From assembly GCA_965228625.1 (NCBI GenBank), contig OZ245829.1, positions 2,170,001 through 2,234,000 of the forward strand: DNA of 64,000 nucleotides. Direction: 5' to 3'. Below are positions 1-9,131 of the stretch, piece by piece (position 1 is the stretch's first letter; each line of letters begins with the position of its first letter). Position numbers and translations under genes: made by a program. Source of the stretch: UBA2767 sp965228625. GTDB lineage: Bacteria > Pseudomonadota > Alphaproteobacteria > Rhizobiales > Methyloligellaceae. The notes beneath the pieces were generated by a model. That model did not search any database. It had not been told where the DNA came from and saw only the letters and a program-made list of their open reading frames with translations.

Positions 1-954
1 GCCAGCAGGCTGTTTCGAAACGGCATCATCCTCAAGGCCGCCGACGCGCTCGAACGGCTCGCTGAAGCCGACTGGGTGGTGTTCGACAAGACAGGCACGC
101 TGACACTCGGGCACCCGGTCCTGCTCAACGGCGCCGAGATCTCCGACAAGGAACTCCGCGCGGCCTCCGCGCTGGCGTCGGCCAGTTCGCACCCCTACGC
201 CAAGGCTGTCGTCGGGGCCGCCGAGGCGCGTTTCGGTCACGTCAAGGCGGCCGAAGGCGTCGAGGAAGTGCCCGGAGACGGACTCAGGCGGAAAACCGCA
301 AAGGGCGAGGAACGGCTCGGCTCGCCGCGATGGTGCGGCGTTGAAGACGAGACGTCGGCGTCGTTGTGGTATCGCGCACCGTCAGGTGAAAAGACGGCGT
401 TCCGCTTCAGCGAAGCGTTACGGCCGGACGCGGCCGAGACGGTGCAGGAACTTGAAGGCGCGGGCTTCGGCGTCACCCTTCTGTCGGGAGATCGCGCGCA
501 GGCCGTCAGGACGATGGCGGAGACCGCCGGCATCGAGGACTGGCACGGCCCGGTCGATCCGGCACAAAAGATCGGCTATCTGAAGGATCAGGCGTCCGCC
601 CACAAGGTGCTGATGGTCGGCGACGGCCTGAACGATGCGCCGGCACTGGCCGAAGCGCACGTTTCCATATCGCCGGCGAACGCCGCGGACATTACCCAGC
701 GCGCCGCGGATTTCGTGTTCCAGGGGGAGAAACTCGGCGCGGTTGTCGAGGCCATCCGGATTTCCGTGAAAGCCCGATCCTTCGCGCTGCAGAACTTCGC
801 CATCGCGCTCGCCTACAACACGGTCTGCGTGCCATTGGCCGTGGCGGGGTACGTGACGCCTCTGGTCGCGGCGATCGCCATGTCGACATCTTCGATCCTG
901 GTGACGGCCAACGCGGTTCGGCTCGCCGGGTTCAACGCGGGAGAGCGGACATGA
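1..954 (+). CDS. fixI: Cation-transporting P-type ATPase FixI/CcoI (3' part)
   Basis: This is the C-terminal 317 residues of a heavy-metal P1B-type ATPase; the 5' end lies outside the window and the frame is open from base 1. The phosphorylation motif DKTGTLT starts near visible residue 29 and the hinge motif GDGLNDAP near residue 207, followed by the last membrane helices. FixI/CcoI exports or delivers copper needed to assemble the cbb3-type cytochrome oxidase. The assignment to FixI rather than a general CopA rests on the next gene, fixS, which overlaps its stop by four bases (ATGA). The fixNOPQ/fixGH genes would be expected upstream. Confidence 0.93.
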   Translation, partial: ASRLFRNGIILKAADALERLAEADWVVFDKTGTLTLGHPVLLNGAEISDKELRAASALASASSHPYAKAVVGAAEARFGHVKAAEGVEEVPGDGLRRKTAKGEERLGSPRWCGVEDETSASLWYRAPSGEKTAFRFSEALRPDAAETVQELEGAGFGVTLLSGDRAQAVRTMAETAGIEDWHGPVDPAQKIGYLKDQASAHKVLMVGDGLNDAPALAEAHVSISPANAADITQRAADFVFQGEKLGAVVEAIRISVKARSFALQNFAIALAYNTVCVPLAVAGYVTPLVAAIAMSTSSILVTANAVRLAGFNAGERT

Positions 955-1103
955 CGGCGCTCGCATGGCTCATTCCCGTCGCCCTCTTTCTCGGGCTGCT
1001 CGGGCTCGCGGCGTTTCTCTGGTCGCTGCGCAGCGGGCAGTTCGACGACCTGGAGGGCGCGGCCTGGCGCGCCCTGGAGGACGACGAGGAGCCGAAGGAC
1101 TAA
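951..1103 (+). CDS. fixS: cbb3-type cytochrome oxidase assembly protein FixS/CcoS
   Basis: This small protein of 50 residues has one N-terminal membrane helix (about residues 4-24), followed by the family signature FLWSLRSGQFDDLEG and an acidic tail (DDEEPKD). CcoS is needed for cofactor insertion into the cbb3 oxidase. It overlaps the fixI stop codon by four bases, so the two genes are translationally coupled. The gene ends two bases before the converging DUF2189 gene. The signature is very specific, so the call is firm despite the size. Confidence 0.93.
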   Translation: MTALAWLIPVALFLGLLGLAAFLWSLRSGQFDDLEGAAWRALEDDEEPKD

Positions 1104-1104
1104 C

Positions 1105-1914
1105 TCACTCAGCTTTGCTTTTGGCCTTTTTCGCCGGCACCGGAGCGACCAGGCTCCTGTAGGCGTGCCACGTCGCATGACCGATCAGCGGAAAGATGAT
1201 GATCATGCCGATGAACAGCGTGGCGAACGCAACGGCCATCATGCCGACGATCAGAACGCCCCAGAGGAACATCGGCGCGGGGTTCAGCGCGACGGCCTGA
1301 AAGCTCGTGACGGCCGCGGTGACCGCATCGACCTTGCGGCGCATGAGAAGCGGGATCGATACGGCGGTGACCGCGAACACCAGAGCCGCGAGGACCGACC
1401 CGACCAGCGTGCCGACAATCAACAAACCAAGGCCGTTGGCCGTGAACAGCAGTGTCGGGACGATGGCATCGAACTGGACGACCGTATACGGGCCCAGAAA
1501 CAGCATGAACAGCAGAAAGGCCAGATCCATCCAGATGAAATAGATGATCAGCAGGAAGGCGCCCATGAACGCCAGTTGTCCCGGCGAGCGGATGCCAAGC
1601 TGCAGCATGTCGGAGAACGTGACCGGCTTTCCTTCCTCGAGCCGGCGGGATGTTTCGTAAAGGCCGACGGCGGTCATCGGGCCGAGCAAAAGGAACCCCC
1701 CGGCCAGCGGAAGCACAAGGTACAAGGCGCCGCCGGCGTAAAGGGCGAACGCGATCAGCATTGAAATCGCTGTGAATACAGCACCATAGGCCAAACTGAC
1801 CTGAGGCGCGCGCATGATGTCGCGCGAACCCGCCGCGAGCCATTTCCACGGCGCGTCAAATGGAATCTTGTTCACCTTGTGAACTTCAATCGTCGATATC
1901 TGTGCCGTAGCCAT
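1105..1914 (-). CDS. DUF2189 family integral membrane protein
   Basis: A protein of 269 residues with an N-terminal soluble stretch (IEVHKVNKIPFDAPWKWL) and about six hydrophobic segments, matching what is known of DUF2189 membrane proteins, whose function is unknown. ATG at 1914 is chosen because GGGGAGAAAG lies just upstream; the longer reading frame begins with an unlikely leader. A perfect FNR-type box (1994-2007) lies about 85 bases upstream, so expression under low oxygen is likely. It converges on fixIS and diverges from the FnrL-like regulator. Confidence 0.8.
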   Translation of the reverse strand: MATAQISTIEVHKVNKIPFDAPWKWLAAGSRDIMRAPQVSLAYGAVFTAISMLIAFALYAGGALYLVLPLAGGFLLLGPMTAVGLYETSRRLEEGKPVTFSDMLQLGIRSPGQLAFMGAFLLIIYFIWMDLAFLLFMLFLGPYTVVQFDAIVPTLLFTANGLGLLIVGTLVGSVLAALVFAVTAVSIPLLMRRKVDAVTAAVTSFQAVALNPAPMFLWGVLIVGMMAVAFATLFIGMIIIFPLIGHATWHAYRSLVAPVPAKKAKSKAE

Positions 1915-1993
1915 AGGTGCTTTCTCCCCGGTCGCCCCAGCCGGTATTGTAGACGAGGACTGTCTTCCGTGCCATGTGGCCGTGGTGTAATCA

Positions 1994-2007
1994 TTGATTT
2001 GTATCAA
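1994..2007. promoter_or_regulatory. FNR/FixK-type operator TTGAT-N4-ATCAA
   Basis: The sequence TTGATTTGTATCAA is a perfect FNR-family dyad. It sits between the divergent DUF2189 gene (start 1914) and the FnrL-like regulator (start 2092), so it could activate the first and autoregulate the second. Confidence 0.85.
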
Positions 2008-2091
2008 ATGCATGGGTGGGCATGATGAGCCCCGTCGGCTAAGCTGCGCCGTTGGGCACACATTTTGGGGGTTGAGGGATCAAGCCGCGTT

Positions 2092-2814
2092 ATGGCAGGT
2101 GACATGACATTCGAGTTGCCCGCGAAGTGCGACCGGTGCGTCGTGCGGCACAAGGCGATTTGCGGAGCGCTTTCCGAGGATGAGCTGAAGGACCTGAACC
2201 GGATCGCCCGGCAACGGCGTATCCCCACCGGTCAGGTGATCGCCGCTGACTCCGATATCGTGTTCGCGAACATCCTCGATGGCGTCGTCAAGCTCACCAA
2301 GACCCTTTCCGACGGCCGCCAGCAGATCGTCGGTTTGCAGTTCCCGCCCGATTTTCTCGGACGGATCTACGCTAAAGAATCACCCTACTTTGCCGAAGCG
2401 GCGACCGACGTCGAGTTGTGCGCCTTCCCGAAGGACGGCTTTGAGCGCATGCTGCGGCGATATCCGGACCTCGAGCACCGCCTGTTCGAGAACACGCTCG
2501 ACGAGCTGGACAGCGCGCGAGAATGGATGCTGCTGCTGGGGCGCAAGACCGCGCGCGAACGCGTGGCAAGCCTGTTGCTGATGATCGCCCGGCGCGCATC
2601 CAACGTCGGCTGCGCGCATCCGCCGGAAATCAGGTTGGCCCGCTTCTCGCTGCCGCTGACGCGCGCCGATCTTGCCGACTACCTCGGTCTGACACTTGAG
2701 ACCGTGAGCCGGCAGATCACCAATCTGAAGAAACAGGGCGTGATCGAACTCGTCGACAATCGCGAGATCATCGTGCCCGACGTCGGCATCCTGGAAGAGG
2801 TGGCCGGGAGCTAG
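2092..2814 (+). CDS. fnrL: FnrL/FnrN-type oxygen-sensing Crp/Fnr regulator
   Basis: A 240-residue Crp/Fnr family activator. The N-terminus has Cys13, Cys16 and Cys24 (CDRC and AIC), and a fourth Cys lies in DVELCAFP; together they would hold an oxygen-labile [4Fe-4S] cluster. The C-terminal winged helix-turn-helix reads LADYLGLTLETVSRQITNL, with the E--SR recognition residues of FNR, which fits the TTGAT boxes found here. ATG 2092 was chosen over the TTG at 2065; ATG 2104 is also possible. It probably drives the boxes at 1994, 5931 and 10316. Confidence 0.88.
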   Translation: MAGDMTFELPAKCDRCVVRHKAICGALSEDELKDLNRIARQRRIPTGQVIAADSDIVFANILDGVVKLTKTLSDGRQQIVGLQFPPDFLGRIYAKESPYFAEAATDVELCAFPKDGFERMLRRYPDLEHRLFENTLDELDSAREWMLLLGRKTARERVASLLLMIARRASNVGCAHPPEIRLARFSLPLTRADLADYLGLTLETVSRQITNLKKQGVIELVDNREIIVPDVGILEEVAGS

Positions 2815-2859
2815 CGCCTCTTCGATCAATTCCGCCGGCGTCTGCAAAGACCGCTATCT

Positions 2860-3711
2860 TCAGTTTTCGGCTTGTCCTTCCTCTCCTGCGCTTCGGAGAA
2901 AATTGCGCGGACCTTCGGCGAAAAGGGCGCGATCGACGACCAGGATCGACGCTGCAATCCCCGCGTAGAGGACCGTTGCAATGCATTTTGCAACCTGTCC
3001 GGCATTCAGGAGAACAGCCGCCGCATTCAGCATCGAGTGCAAGAGAACGGCAGCCGCGATCGAGCGGTTGTTCTTGTAATAGACCCAGTTCGCTATGAAC
3101 GCCGCAGGGATAACGCTGACGAAGAAATTGACCACGAAAACCGGGTTATCCATCTTGACCAGCCCGTTCTGGTAAGTCCCGCTGATCAGGAAAAGAGGGG
3201 CGTGCCATGCAGACCAGAGAATGCCGAACAACAATGTGGTCTTCATCACTCCGTTTCCGGCTCTGAGACTGTCCACGCCATATCCGTGCCAACCCATCTC
3301 CTCCATTACGGGCGCCAGCACCAGTGCCAGGATGATCATGGCCAACAGATTGGCGCTGCCTGAAAGCTGGAACTGATCTGTCGATTGTCCAACCAGCAGA
3401 GACAGCCCGATCGAAATGAAGACCACCGCAAACGGCATCACCACGGCGACAAGCACGTAGATTGGCCGGATCCTGCGCAAATTGACGACCCGGTCCTTGA
3501 AATCGCCTTTCAGAGCCTGGCTGCCGGACGTCAAGACCAAAAACAGTGCCACAGCGATCGGACCGAGCAATCCGATCAGGCTGAAGACACCTGCGTACGG
3601 CTCCAGACCTTGCTGTGACCCGGCATACACGCCGAAACACCATGGGATCCAGCTCGCGGCATACACCATGAGAAAGAACCGCGCAGGTCTGTATTCAGAG
3701 TTTTTGGTCAC
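2860..3711 (-). CDS. CPBP family intramembrane metalloprotease
   Basis: A 283-residue polytopic membrane protein with about eight hydrophobic helices. The CPBP/CAAX protease (PF02517) motifs are visible: Glu137-Glu138 in APVMEEMGWHGYG, His170 in ILWSAWHAPLFL, and a third motif LLHSMLN. These residues form the metal site and catalytic pair in Rce1-like proteases. The start is GTG at 3711. It converges on fnrL. The substrate is unknown; bacterial members act in peptide maturation or self-immunity, but no bacteriocin gene is nearby. Confidence 0.8.
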   Translation of the reverse strand: MTKNSEYRPARFFLMVYAASWIPWCFGVYAGSQQGLEPYAGVFSLIGLLGPIAVALFLVLTSGSQALKGDFKDRVVNLRRIRPIYVLVAVVMPFAVVFISIGLSLLVGQSTDQFQLSGSANLLAMIILALVLAPVMEEMGWHGYGVDSLRAGNGVMKTTLLFGILWSAWHAPLFLISGTYQNGLVKMDNPVFVVNFFVSVIPAAFIANWVYYKNNRSIAAAVLLHSMLNAAAVLLNAGQVAKCIATVLYAGIAASILVVDRALFAEGPRNFLRSAGEEGQAEN

Positions 3712-3902
3712 CGCGTCACCAATTGATCAATGTCCCCTACGTGGAATATCCATAGCTTGTCCTCGCGCCGGTCCCCTGTTGTAAAGGATGTCAACGTCCG
3801 TTGCGCTCTGGATGCGGGTGTCGCGTGGACGATCACAAAAAGGCTGGCGGCGTCGCCGGGTCCGCGGGCTGGGCCAAATAAGGTTTGAAACGATACAGGA
3901 AG

Positions 3903-4346
3903 ATGGCAGGTGGAGTGAGCGGCATAAACATAACGCGCGTGATGCTAGGCGGCGCGCTCGCCGGTCTCGTGCTGAACATCGGTGAGTACGTCCTGAATCA
4001 TGTCATTGTTGCCCAACTGTCGTCCGACCCGGGTGCCGAAGGGGGAATGGCCGCGTTCAGCGTCGGCCAGATGGTGTCGGGCGTCACCATCATGTTTGTC
4101 TTCGGCATCGCATTGATCTGGATTTATGCGGCCATAAGGCCGCGTTTCGGGCCAGGCCCGATGACAGCGGTCATTGCCGGATTGACCGTCTGGTCCATCG
4201 CCTGGTTGCTGACCGGCGCCTCGTTCATCACTGTCGGGGTCTTCCCGACGGGACAAATGGTTGTTTCGATCGTCTGGGGCCTTTTCGAGGTCCCGATAGC
4301 GGCCATCGCGGGCGCCTGGCTCTACAAGGAAGGCGACGCTGCCTGA
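3903..4346 (+). CDS. Small four-helix membrane protein of unknown function
   Basis: A 147-residue protein with four predicted membrane helices (about residues 12-30, 55-75, 85-105 and 115-138). ATG 3903 follows AGGA at a good distance; a TTG at 3885 is the alternative. I do not recognise a named family. It stands alone, between the CPBP protease and a methyltransferase, with short non-coding stretches on either side. Confidence 0.65.
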   Translation: MAGGVSGINITRVMLGGALAGLVLNIGEYVLNHVIVAQLSSDPGAEGGMAAFSVGQMVSGVTIMFVFGIALIWIYAAIRPRFGPGPMTAVIAGLTVWSIAWLLTGASFITVGVFPTGQMVVSIVWGLFEVPIAAIAGAWLYKEGDAA

Positions 4347-4566
4347 ATGAAAAAAGTTGATGAGTTCGCGTGTTCGAGCCGCGTCGTGGGTAATGCGGAC
4401 ACGATTGTGAGACCAAGCCGCTCGACCCCGTTTCTGTTCGCGTGCCTCACCGCGAAACGACCAACCACGCGCATGCGACTACACCAGAATGTGCTTTGAC
4501 CCATGTCGACACGACAGCCGATCTTTGGAGATAGCGGTCTCCACTGGCCAGGGACGGCAGTGCGCC

Positions 4567-5193
4567 ATGGGAATGGATCGACTGGTGGGTGTTTTCGGGC
4601 TGCTTTTCGCAGCACTGATCGTGCTGCGCGTGGTCCTGGTGTATCGGAAAACCGGACGGGTACCGATTATCCTGAATAGCGCCGACGCGGCGCATGACTA
4701 TATCCACAAGGTCCTCGCCGGGATATTCGTCCTGGAAGCGATCAACATCCTCGCCTTCAGATTGCCGGCCATCTACGACCAAGCGGGCGCAGGCCAGGCG
4801 CCTAAGCTTTACGCCTATCTCGGGCCGTTCCACTCCCTGGAAACGTCGGCACTGCAGGCTGCCGGTCTGACGATGGCGTATTCAGGACTGCTGTGGTGCG
4901 CCATGGCGCAGCACCAGATGGGGCGCGACTGGCGGGTCGGGATCGACTTCGAGCACGAGACGAGCCTCGTGACACGCGGGCTGTACCGTGTTTCCAGACA
5001 TCCGATTTATCTGGGATTCATCGTCATCTGCGCCGGACTATTCTGCGCTACGCCCAATGTACTGACGCTCGTTTGCGCGGTCCTGGCGACCATCATTCTC
5101 GCGGTGGAAGCGCGCCTCGAGGAGGCGTTTCTCCTATCGCGTCACGGCAAAACCTACGAGCAGTATCTGGCACGCACACGTCGCTGGATTTGA
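4567..5193 (+). CDS. Isoprenylcysteine carboxyl methyltransferase-like membrane methyltransferase
   Basis: A 208-residue membrane protein with an N-terminal helix after MGMDRLVGVFG and several further helices. The C-terminal half carries the ICMT/PEMT-type signature GLYRVSRHPIYLGF, then an acidic-basic end (EARLEEAFLLSRHGKTYEQY) typical of these SAM-dependent methyltransferases. The substrate in bacteria is usually unknown. ATG 4567 or 4573 are both possible starts. About 220 bases upstream hold no gene and no clear signal. Confidence 0.75.
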   Translation: MGMDRLVGVFGLLFAALIVLRVVLVYRKTGRVPIILNSADAAHDYIHKVLAGIFVLEAINILAFRLPAIYDQAGAGQAPKLYAYLGPFHSLETSALQAAGLTMAYSGLLWCAMAQHQMGRDWRVGIDFEHETSLVTRGLYRVSRHPIYLGFIVICAGLFCATPNVLTLVCAVLATIILAVEARLEEAFLLSRHGKTYEQYLARTRRWI

Positions 5194-5313
5194 TGGCTCG
5201 TGGATCGCGCTTGCGGACGCGGACCTCGCGCGACCGATTGAAACGCGAAGATCCAATTCCCTCCGCGAGCGGCGGAATGTCCGGTCCTGGCCAAGCACCG
5301 GCCGGGGCGAGGG

Positions 5314-5862
5314 CTACAGCCGTGTGAATGTCAGCGTTCCGGTCGTCAGCGACGCTTCGAACTCCACCACCGAGAACGCCCTGAAGTCTCTCGGCGACAA
5401 TCTTGACCGCGCCAGGGGCAGAACGACTGCATCTTCCCACGCGATATGCCGGCGCCGGCACTCGAAAAAGCCGTGGAGCATGTAGCCGAGCATTTCCGGG
5501 TTTTCCGCGCGCCCGCGCTCGGCGGCACGTTCCAACTGGTCGGCAGTGTCATAGGCCAGACACTCGTCGTTCGCATGCTCTTCGCGGATCTGATTCAGCA
5601 GATCCGTCTCCAGCTCGCCGCGCCGCAGTCTCTTCGTCAGGACGGGATAAAGGTAGCCCTCTTCCAGCACCAGGTGACGCCGGACGCATTGCCGGAGCGC
5701 CGCGACGCTCATTCGCGCGAGCACCGGATCAATCGGCTCGAGCAAATCATCTGCAATCTGCTCAAGCTGGTCGCAGAGGGTCTGTTCCTGCAGGTGCTCT
5801 TTCTCGATCTGGGCGAGCAGCCCATCCGGTTCGAATTCGCTTTGCTTGCCGCTCTCGTTCAT
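5314..5862 (-). CDS. Hemerythrin-domain protein
   Basis: A 182-residue soluble helical protein with His/Glu-rich helix motifs of hemerythrin HHE domains: KEHLQEQ, RRHLVLEEGYLYP, EEHANDE and RRRHIAWEDAVVLP. Such domains bind a di-iron centre and may bind oxygen or NO or repair iron-sulfur centres; the precise role here is inferred only. ATG 5862 starts a typical N-terminus, although no strong ribosome site is visible. It is transcribed divergently from a cytochrome c gene, and the FixK-type box at 5931 lies between them. Confidence 0.8.
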   Translation of the reverse strand: MNESGKQSEFEPDGLLAQIEKEHLQEQTLCDQLEQIADDLLEPIDPVLARMSVAALRQCVRRHLVLEEGYLYPVLTKRLRRGELETDLLNQIREEHANDECLAYDTADQLERAAERGRAENPEMLGYMLHGFFECRRRHIAWEDAVVLPLARSRLSPRDFRAFSVVEFEASLTTGTLTFTRL

Positions 5863-5930
5863 GAAAAAGACAATCCAATTCCCGCAAGGAGGTGGACGTG
5901 TAGACCTCGCACGGAGTGCCGCGCCGCTCA

Positions 5931-5944
5931 TTGATCTGCGTCAA
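5931..5944. promoter_or_regulatory. FixK/FNR-type box TTGAT-N4-GTCAA
   Basis: TTGATCTGCGTCAA matches the alphaproteobacterial FixK/FnrL consensus. It is placed 69 bases from both the hemerythrin start (5862) and the cytochrome start (6013), so it can serve either or both divergent genes. Confidence 0.85.
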
Positions 5945-6012
5945 TTCGTACTGTTCTCACGGTGGTCACTCTGCCAGTATGTCGGCATCGTCTGGATGGA
6001 GGAATCGTCTGT

Positions 6013-6336
6013 ATGAAAGTGAATCTTGGTTTGACCGTGGTCCTGTTCGGCGCGCTGTGGATATTGCCGGGCGTCGCCGCCAATGCCGCTTTCGAAGCGG
6101 TGAATGGCAAGACTCTTGCGCAGAAATGGTGTTCCTCCTGCCACCTCGTCTCTCCCGATCAACCCAAGGCGAGTGCTGACGCTCCGCCGTTTGCATCGAT
6201 CGCCCAAAGGAGTGAAGAAGACCTGGATCGCCTTGCGTTCTTTCTGCTCGACCCGCATCCGGTCATGCCGAATTTCAGCCTGTCGCGTGATCAGATCACC
6301 GACCTCGTCGCATACATCAAAAGCCTGAAACAGTAA
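6013..6336 (+). CDS. Small periplasmic c-type cytochrome
   Basis: A 107-residue protein with an N-terminal signal peptide (MKVNLGLTVVLFGALW, cleavage after ANA), one haem motif CSSCH and a distal Met in HPVMPNF, typical of a monohaem class I cytochrome c. AGGA precedes ATG 6013. The FixK-type box upstream suggests low-oxygen expression, and it could carry electrons to the cbb3 oxidase or to NirS; the partner cannot be told from sequence. Confidence 0.85.
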   Translation: MKVNLGLTVVLFGALWILPGVAANAAFEAVNGKTLAQKWCSSCHLVSPDQPKASADAPPFASIAQRSEEDLDRLAFFLLDPHPVMPNFSLSRDQITDLVAYIKSLKQ

Positions 6337-6338
6337 GC

Positions 6339-8696
6339 CTAGAGCTTTTTCGCCGGCCAGTATCGCCGCAGCAGGGCAATCGACGCCGGCAGCACGATGA
6401 GCTGCGCCACCAGCGCCGCGAACAAGGTCGCGCCGCTGAGCTGTCCGAACACCCGAAGCGACGGCAGGTCCGAGAAGATCGTCACGCCGAGTCCCAGCGC
6501 CAGAACGATCGTCGTCAGGAACAGCACGGGCCCGATGATTCGTGCCGTGCGCGCGAGCGCGTCCAATGTCGAGCGCGGTATGCCCTTGTCGTCGTACTCC
6601 TCGATGAAATAGCGGTTGAGAAAGTGAATCGTACTGTCGAGCGCGAGGCCGAAGGCCACGGTCAGCGCGATGATGCTGGCAAAATGCAGGCCGTCGCCCG
6701 TGATCCACAGCAGCGCGCCGGTTGCGAAGATAGGCAGCAGGCTGGGCATTATGCTGACGATGCTGGCGAACACCGAACGAAACGCCAGCCCGAGGAACAC
6801 CACGACCACCAGTATATCGCTGACAAGGCCGACATTGAGCTCGAAGATCATCTGCGCGCTGTTGCGCGCGGCAATCGCCGGCAGGCCCGTAACGGAGATC
6901 GTGAATTCCGGGTGCGCCTTGCGGAACGGCTCGAGCGCCGCATCCAGCTCATCCACCACGGGCAGGATCTCGCTGGCATCGACGTCCGGCAGTCTCCCGG
7001 ACACGACCACCGCCTGTTCGTCGACCGCGATAAACCGCCGGACCAGGTGCTCCGGCAACAGGCCGATATACTCCTTCAGCGTTTCGATGCTCGGGTCACC
7101 CGCCTTCTCGAGCCACCGGCGCAGGGTTTCGACCGACCAGACATTGCCGACACCGGCCTGCTTCTCGACCACATTGTGCGCGTCGGCGATCACCTCCAGC
7201 ACGCTGGGGTCGTAGATCGAGCGCCCGTCCCGCCACTCGATCATCACGTGCACGGGATTTGCGCCGGTGAGCTTCTCGTCGAGCCGGCTGGTCGCCTCCA
7301 GCGCCTGTTCCTGGTCGGGAACCTGATCCGCGAGGCGGTAATGGGAATCAAGATTGACATAGGCCGCCCCCATCAGCCCGACCAGGACTACCCCTGAGAC
7401 CACGTATGGCGCGGGGATCCTGGCGAGATGCCGGAAAGCTGTCTCGGATACCCGTGCCAGCAACTGCATGGGCGCATCCGATTTCTCTTTGGACTCCGAT
7501 GTCTCCGGTGCCGTCTGCCGCGGCAACAGGAGCGCGGCAAGCGTGGGAACGACCATGACCACGGCAACGTAGGAGATGAGCACCGCCAGGGTCGACGCAC
7601 CGCCGAATGTGCGAATGAGCGCCGACTGGGCAAAAATGAACGAGGCGAGCGCAATGGCCGCGGTCAGTGCCGTGAGAAAGCATGCGGGCGCGACGGCAAT
7701 AACGGCCCGCCGCGCCGCTTCGATGCGGCTCACACCCGCCATGATCTCGCGCCTGATGTTGAACACCAGATGCATGGAATCGGAAAAGCCGTTCACGATG
7801 ATGAGCGGCGTAATCACGTTGACGAACAGATTGAGCTTGAAGCCAAGATAGCCGACGGCGCCAAGCGACCACAGCACGCCGGCCGCCGGACCCGCCACCG
7901 CAATCAGCATATGCGTGACATTGCCGAAAAAGATGTAGGCAATGATCGCACCGAGCAGGAATCCGAGACCGTTATAGATCAGCCGGTCGCGCTGGACGGC
8001 GTTTCTGATTTCCAGTTGCATGACCGGCGCGCCCGCGAGCTGCGCGCTGAGGTCCGTCGTCGCGAGCGCGTCGGCAACGACCTCCTCGATTTCGCCGATC
8101 GTCTCCTTCAGCCCGATATCGAGCACGCTGGTCTTGTCCAGCGAGAGTACGATCAGGGCCAGCGTGCCGTCCTCCGACAGCAATTTGCCCTGAATGATCT
8201 CGTTCGACCGGACCCGCTCCATGAGCGCATCGAACGCTTCGCCCGTCGGAAGCTCGGCCGGGAACAGGGCGTTGGGGAACCCGGTCTCATCGGGAACCTC
8301 CCGGACCGAGAACATCGAGATCAGACCGTTCAGCCCGGGGATGAGCTGCAGGTCGAGAATGACGTTGCGCATGGCATCGAGGTTCTCCGGCGTCAGAAGC
8401 CTGTCGTCCTCGATGACCACGAGCACGTCGAACTCGCTCGATGGAAAGCGCTGCGAGATCTCTTCGTAGCGGCGAAATTCCTCCGTGTCCGTGCGGAACA
8501 GTTCGCTCAAGGAATCGTCGACCGACATGGCGAGCATGCCGGGCACGGCGGCAATCGAGACGAGCACCATGATGACGGCAGAGAGGAGCGGCGCCCGCAG
8601 CGGCACGAGCCCCAGACGCTCAATCCCGAAACTGAACCAGAAGCCTTTGCGGCCTGCACTGCGATCGCGTCGCGCAGCGCGCGTCCGTTTCGTCAT
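6339..8696 (-). CDS. RND superfamily (MMPL/SSD-type) exporter
   Basis: A 785-residue transporter with two repeats, each having one helix, a large periplasmic domain, then a bundle of about five helices (around residues 230-395 and 625-780). The layout and lack of a membrane-fusion partner point to the MMPL/hydrophobe-exporter branch (PF03176), like HpnN-type lipid exporters, rather than drug AcrB pumps. It is the last gene of an amidohydrolase-Rieske-RND operon, 57 bases after the Rieske gene. The cargo is unknown. Confidence 0.85.
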   Translation of the reverse strand: MTKRTRAARRDRSAGRKGFWFSFGIERLGLVPLRAPLLSAVIMVLVSIAAVPGMLAMSVDDSLSELFRTDTEEFRRYEEISQRFPSSEFDVLVVIEDDRLLTPENLDAMRNVILDLQLIPGLNGLISMFSVREVPDETGFPNALFPAELPTGEAFDALMERVRSNEIIQGKLLSEDGTLALIVLSLDKTSVLDIGLKETIGEIEEVVADALATTDLSAQLAGAPVMQLEIRNAVQRDRLIYNGLGFLLGAIIAYIFFGNVTHMLIAVAGPAAGVLWSLGAVGYLGFKLNLFVNVITPLIIVNGFSDSMHLVFNIRREIMAGVSRIEAARRAVIAVAPACFLTALTAAIALASFIFAQSALIRTFGGASTLAVLISYVAVVMVVPTLAALLLPRQTAPETSESKEKSDAPMQLLARVSETAFRHLARIPAPYVVSGVVLVGLMGAAYVNLDSHYRLADQVPDQEQALEATSRLDEKLTGANPVHVMIEWRDGRSIYDPSVLEVIADAHNVVEKQAGVGNVWSVETLRRWLEKAGDPSIETLKEYIGLLPEHLVRRFIAVDEQAVVVSGRLPDVDASEILPVVDELDAALEPFRKAHPEFTISVTGLPAIAARNSAQMIFELNVGLVSDILVVVVFLGLAFRSVFASIVSIMPSLLPIFATGALLWITGDGLHFASIIALTVAFGLALDSTIHFLNRYFIEEYDDKGIPRSTLDALARTARIIGPVLFLTTIVLALGLGVTIFSDLPSLRVFGQLSGATLFAALVAQLIVLPASIALLRRYWPAKKL

Positions 8697-8753
8697 CCGT
8701 TAAATCTCTTGATGATTCCCGCGTCCCCAACGATAGCCGCAACTTCTTGGCGG

Positions 8754-9131
8754 TTACGTGACCACTACTACTACGTTGTCGCCGTCAATCTGGACGTCAT
8801 AGGGACGCAGCCTGAGGAACTTGCCACGGTCGTCGGCAACCACGGCCTGGCCGTTTTCCAGCGAAAACTCGAACCCATGCCAGGGACAGCGCAGGACGCT
8901 GCAGGATGAATCGACGCTGACCTCATTGGGGCGCTCCGCCCGCGTCAGGTCGGATATGCATCCGAACTCCAGTGCCGCACCCTGATGCGGGCAGCGCCCG
9001 GCATAGGCCTTGACCTCCCCGGTCTTCAGCCGCGAGAGGACGAGCCGGGCGCGGCCGGCGTTCACCGGCACGATCTCGCCGACCGGCAGATCCTCAAGCC
9101 TGCACACTGTGTGGCGCGTCATGCCGTTCAC
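8754..9131 (-). CDS. Rieske [2Fe-2S] ferredoxin-like protein
   Basis: A 125-residue soluble Rieske protein. The cluster ligands are seen in CPHQGAALEFG and CPWHGFEF, spaced by a loop containing two more cysteines (CISD and SSCSV). Such proteins are electron carriers for oxygenases or resemble NirD-like small subunits; no oxygenase partner is visible here. It begins at GTG 9131, overlapping the stop of the upstream amidohydrolase by four bases; ATG 9122 is an alternative start. Confidence 0.85.
   Translation of the reverse strand: MNGMTRHTVCRLEDLPVGEIVPVNAGRARLVLSRLKTGEVKAYAGRCPHQGAALEFGCISDLTRAERPNEVSVDSSCSVLRCPWHGFEFSLENGQAVVADDRGKFLRLRPYDVQIDGDNVVVVVT

Noticed and set aside
3718..3727. ATTGATCAAT palindrome before the CPBP protease gene as an FNR box
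   Set aside because: The two half-sites have no four-base spacer, so the FNR geometry is absent.
7428..8909. A plus-strand open frame of nearly 500 codons opposite the RND exporter gene
   Set aside because: It is rich in Arg, Gly and His, has no domain-like pattern, and lies opposite a clear transporter gene; high-GC DNA often gives such long antisense frames.
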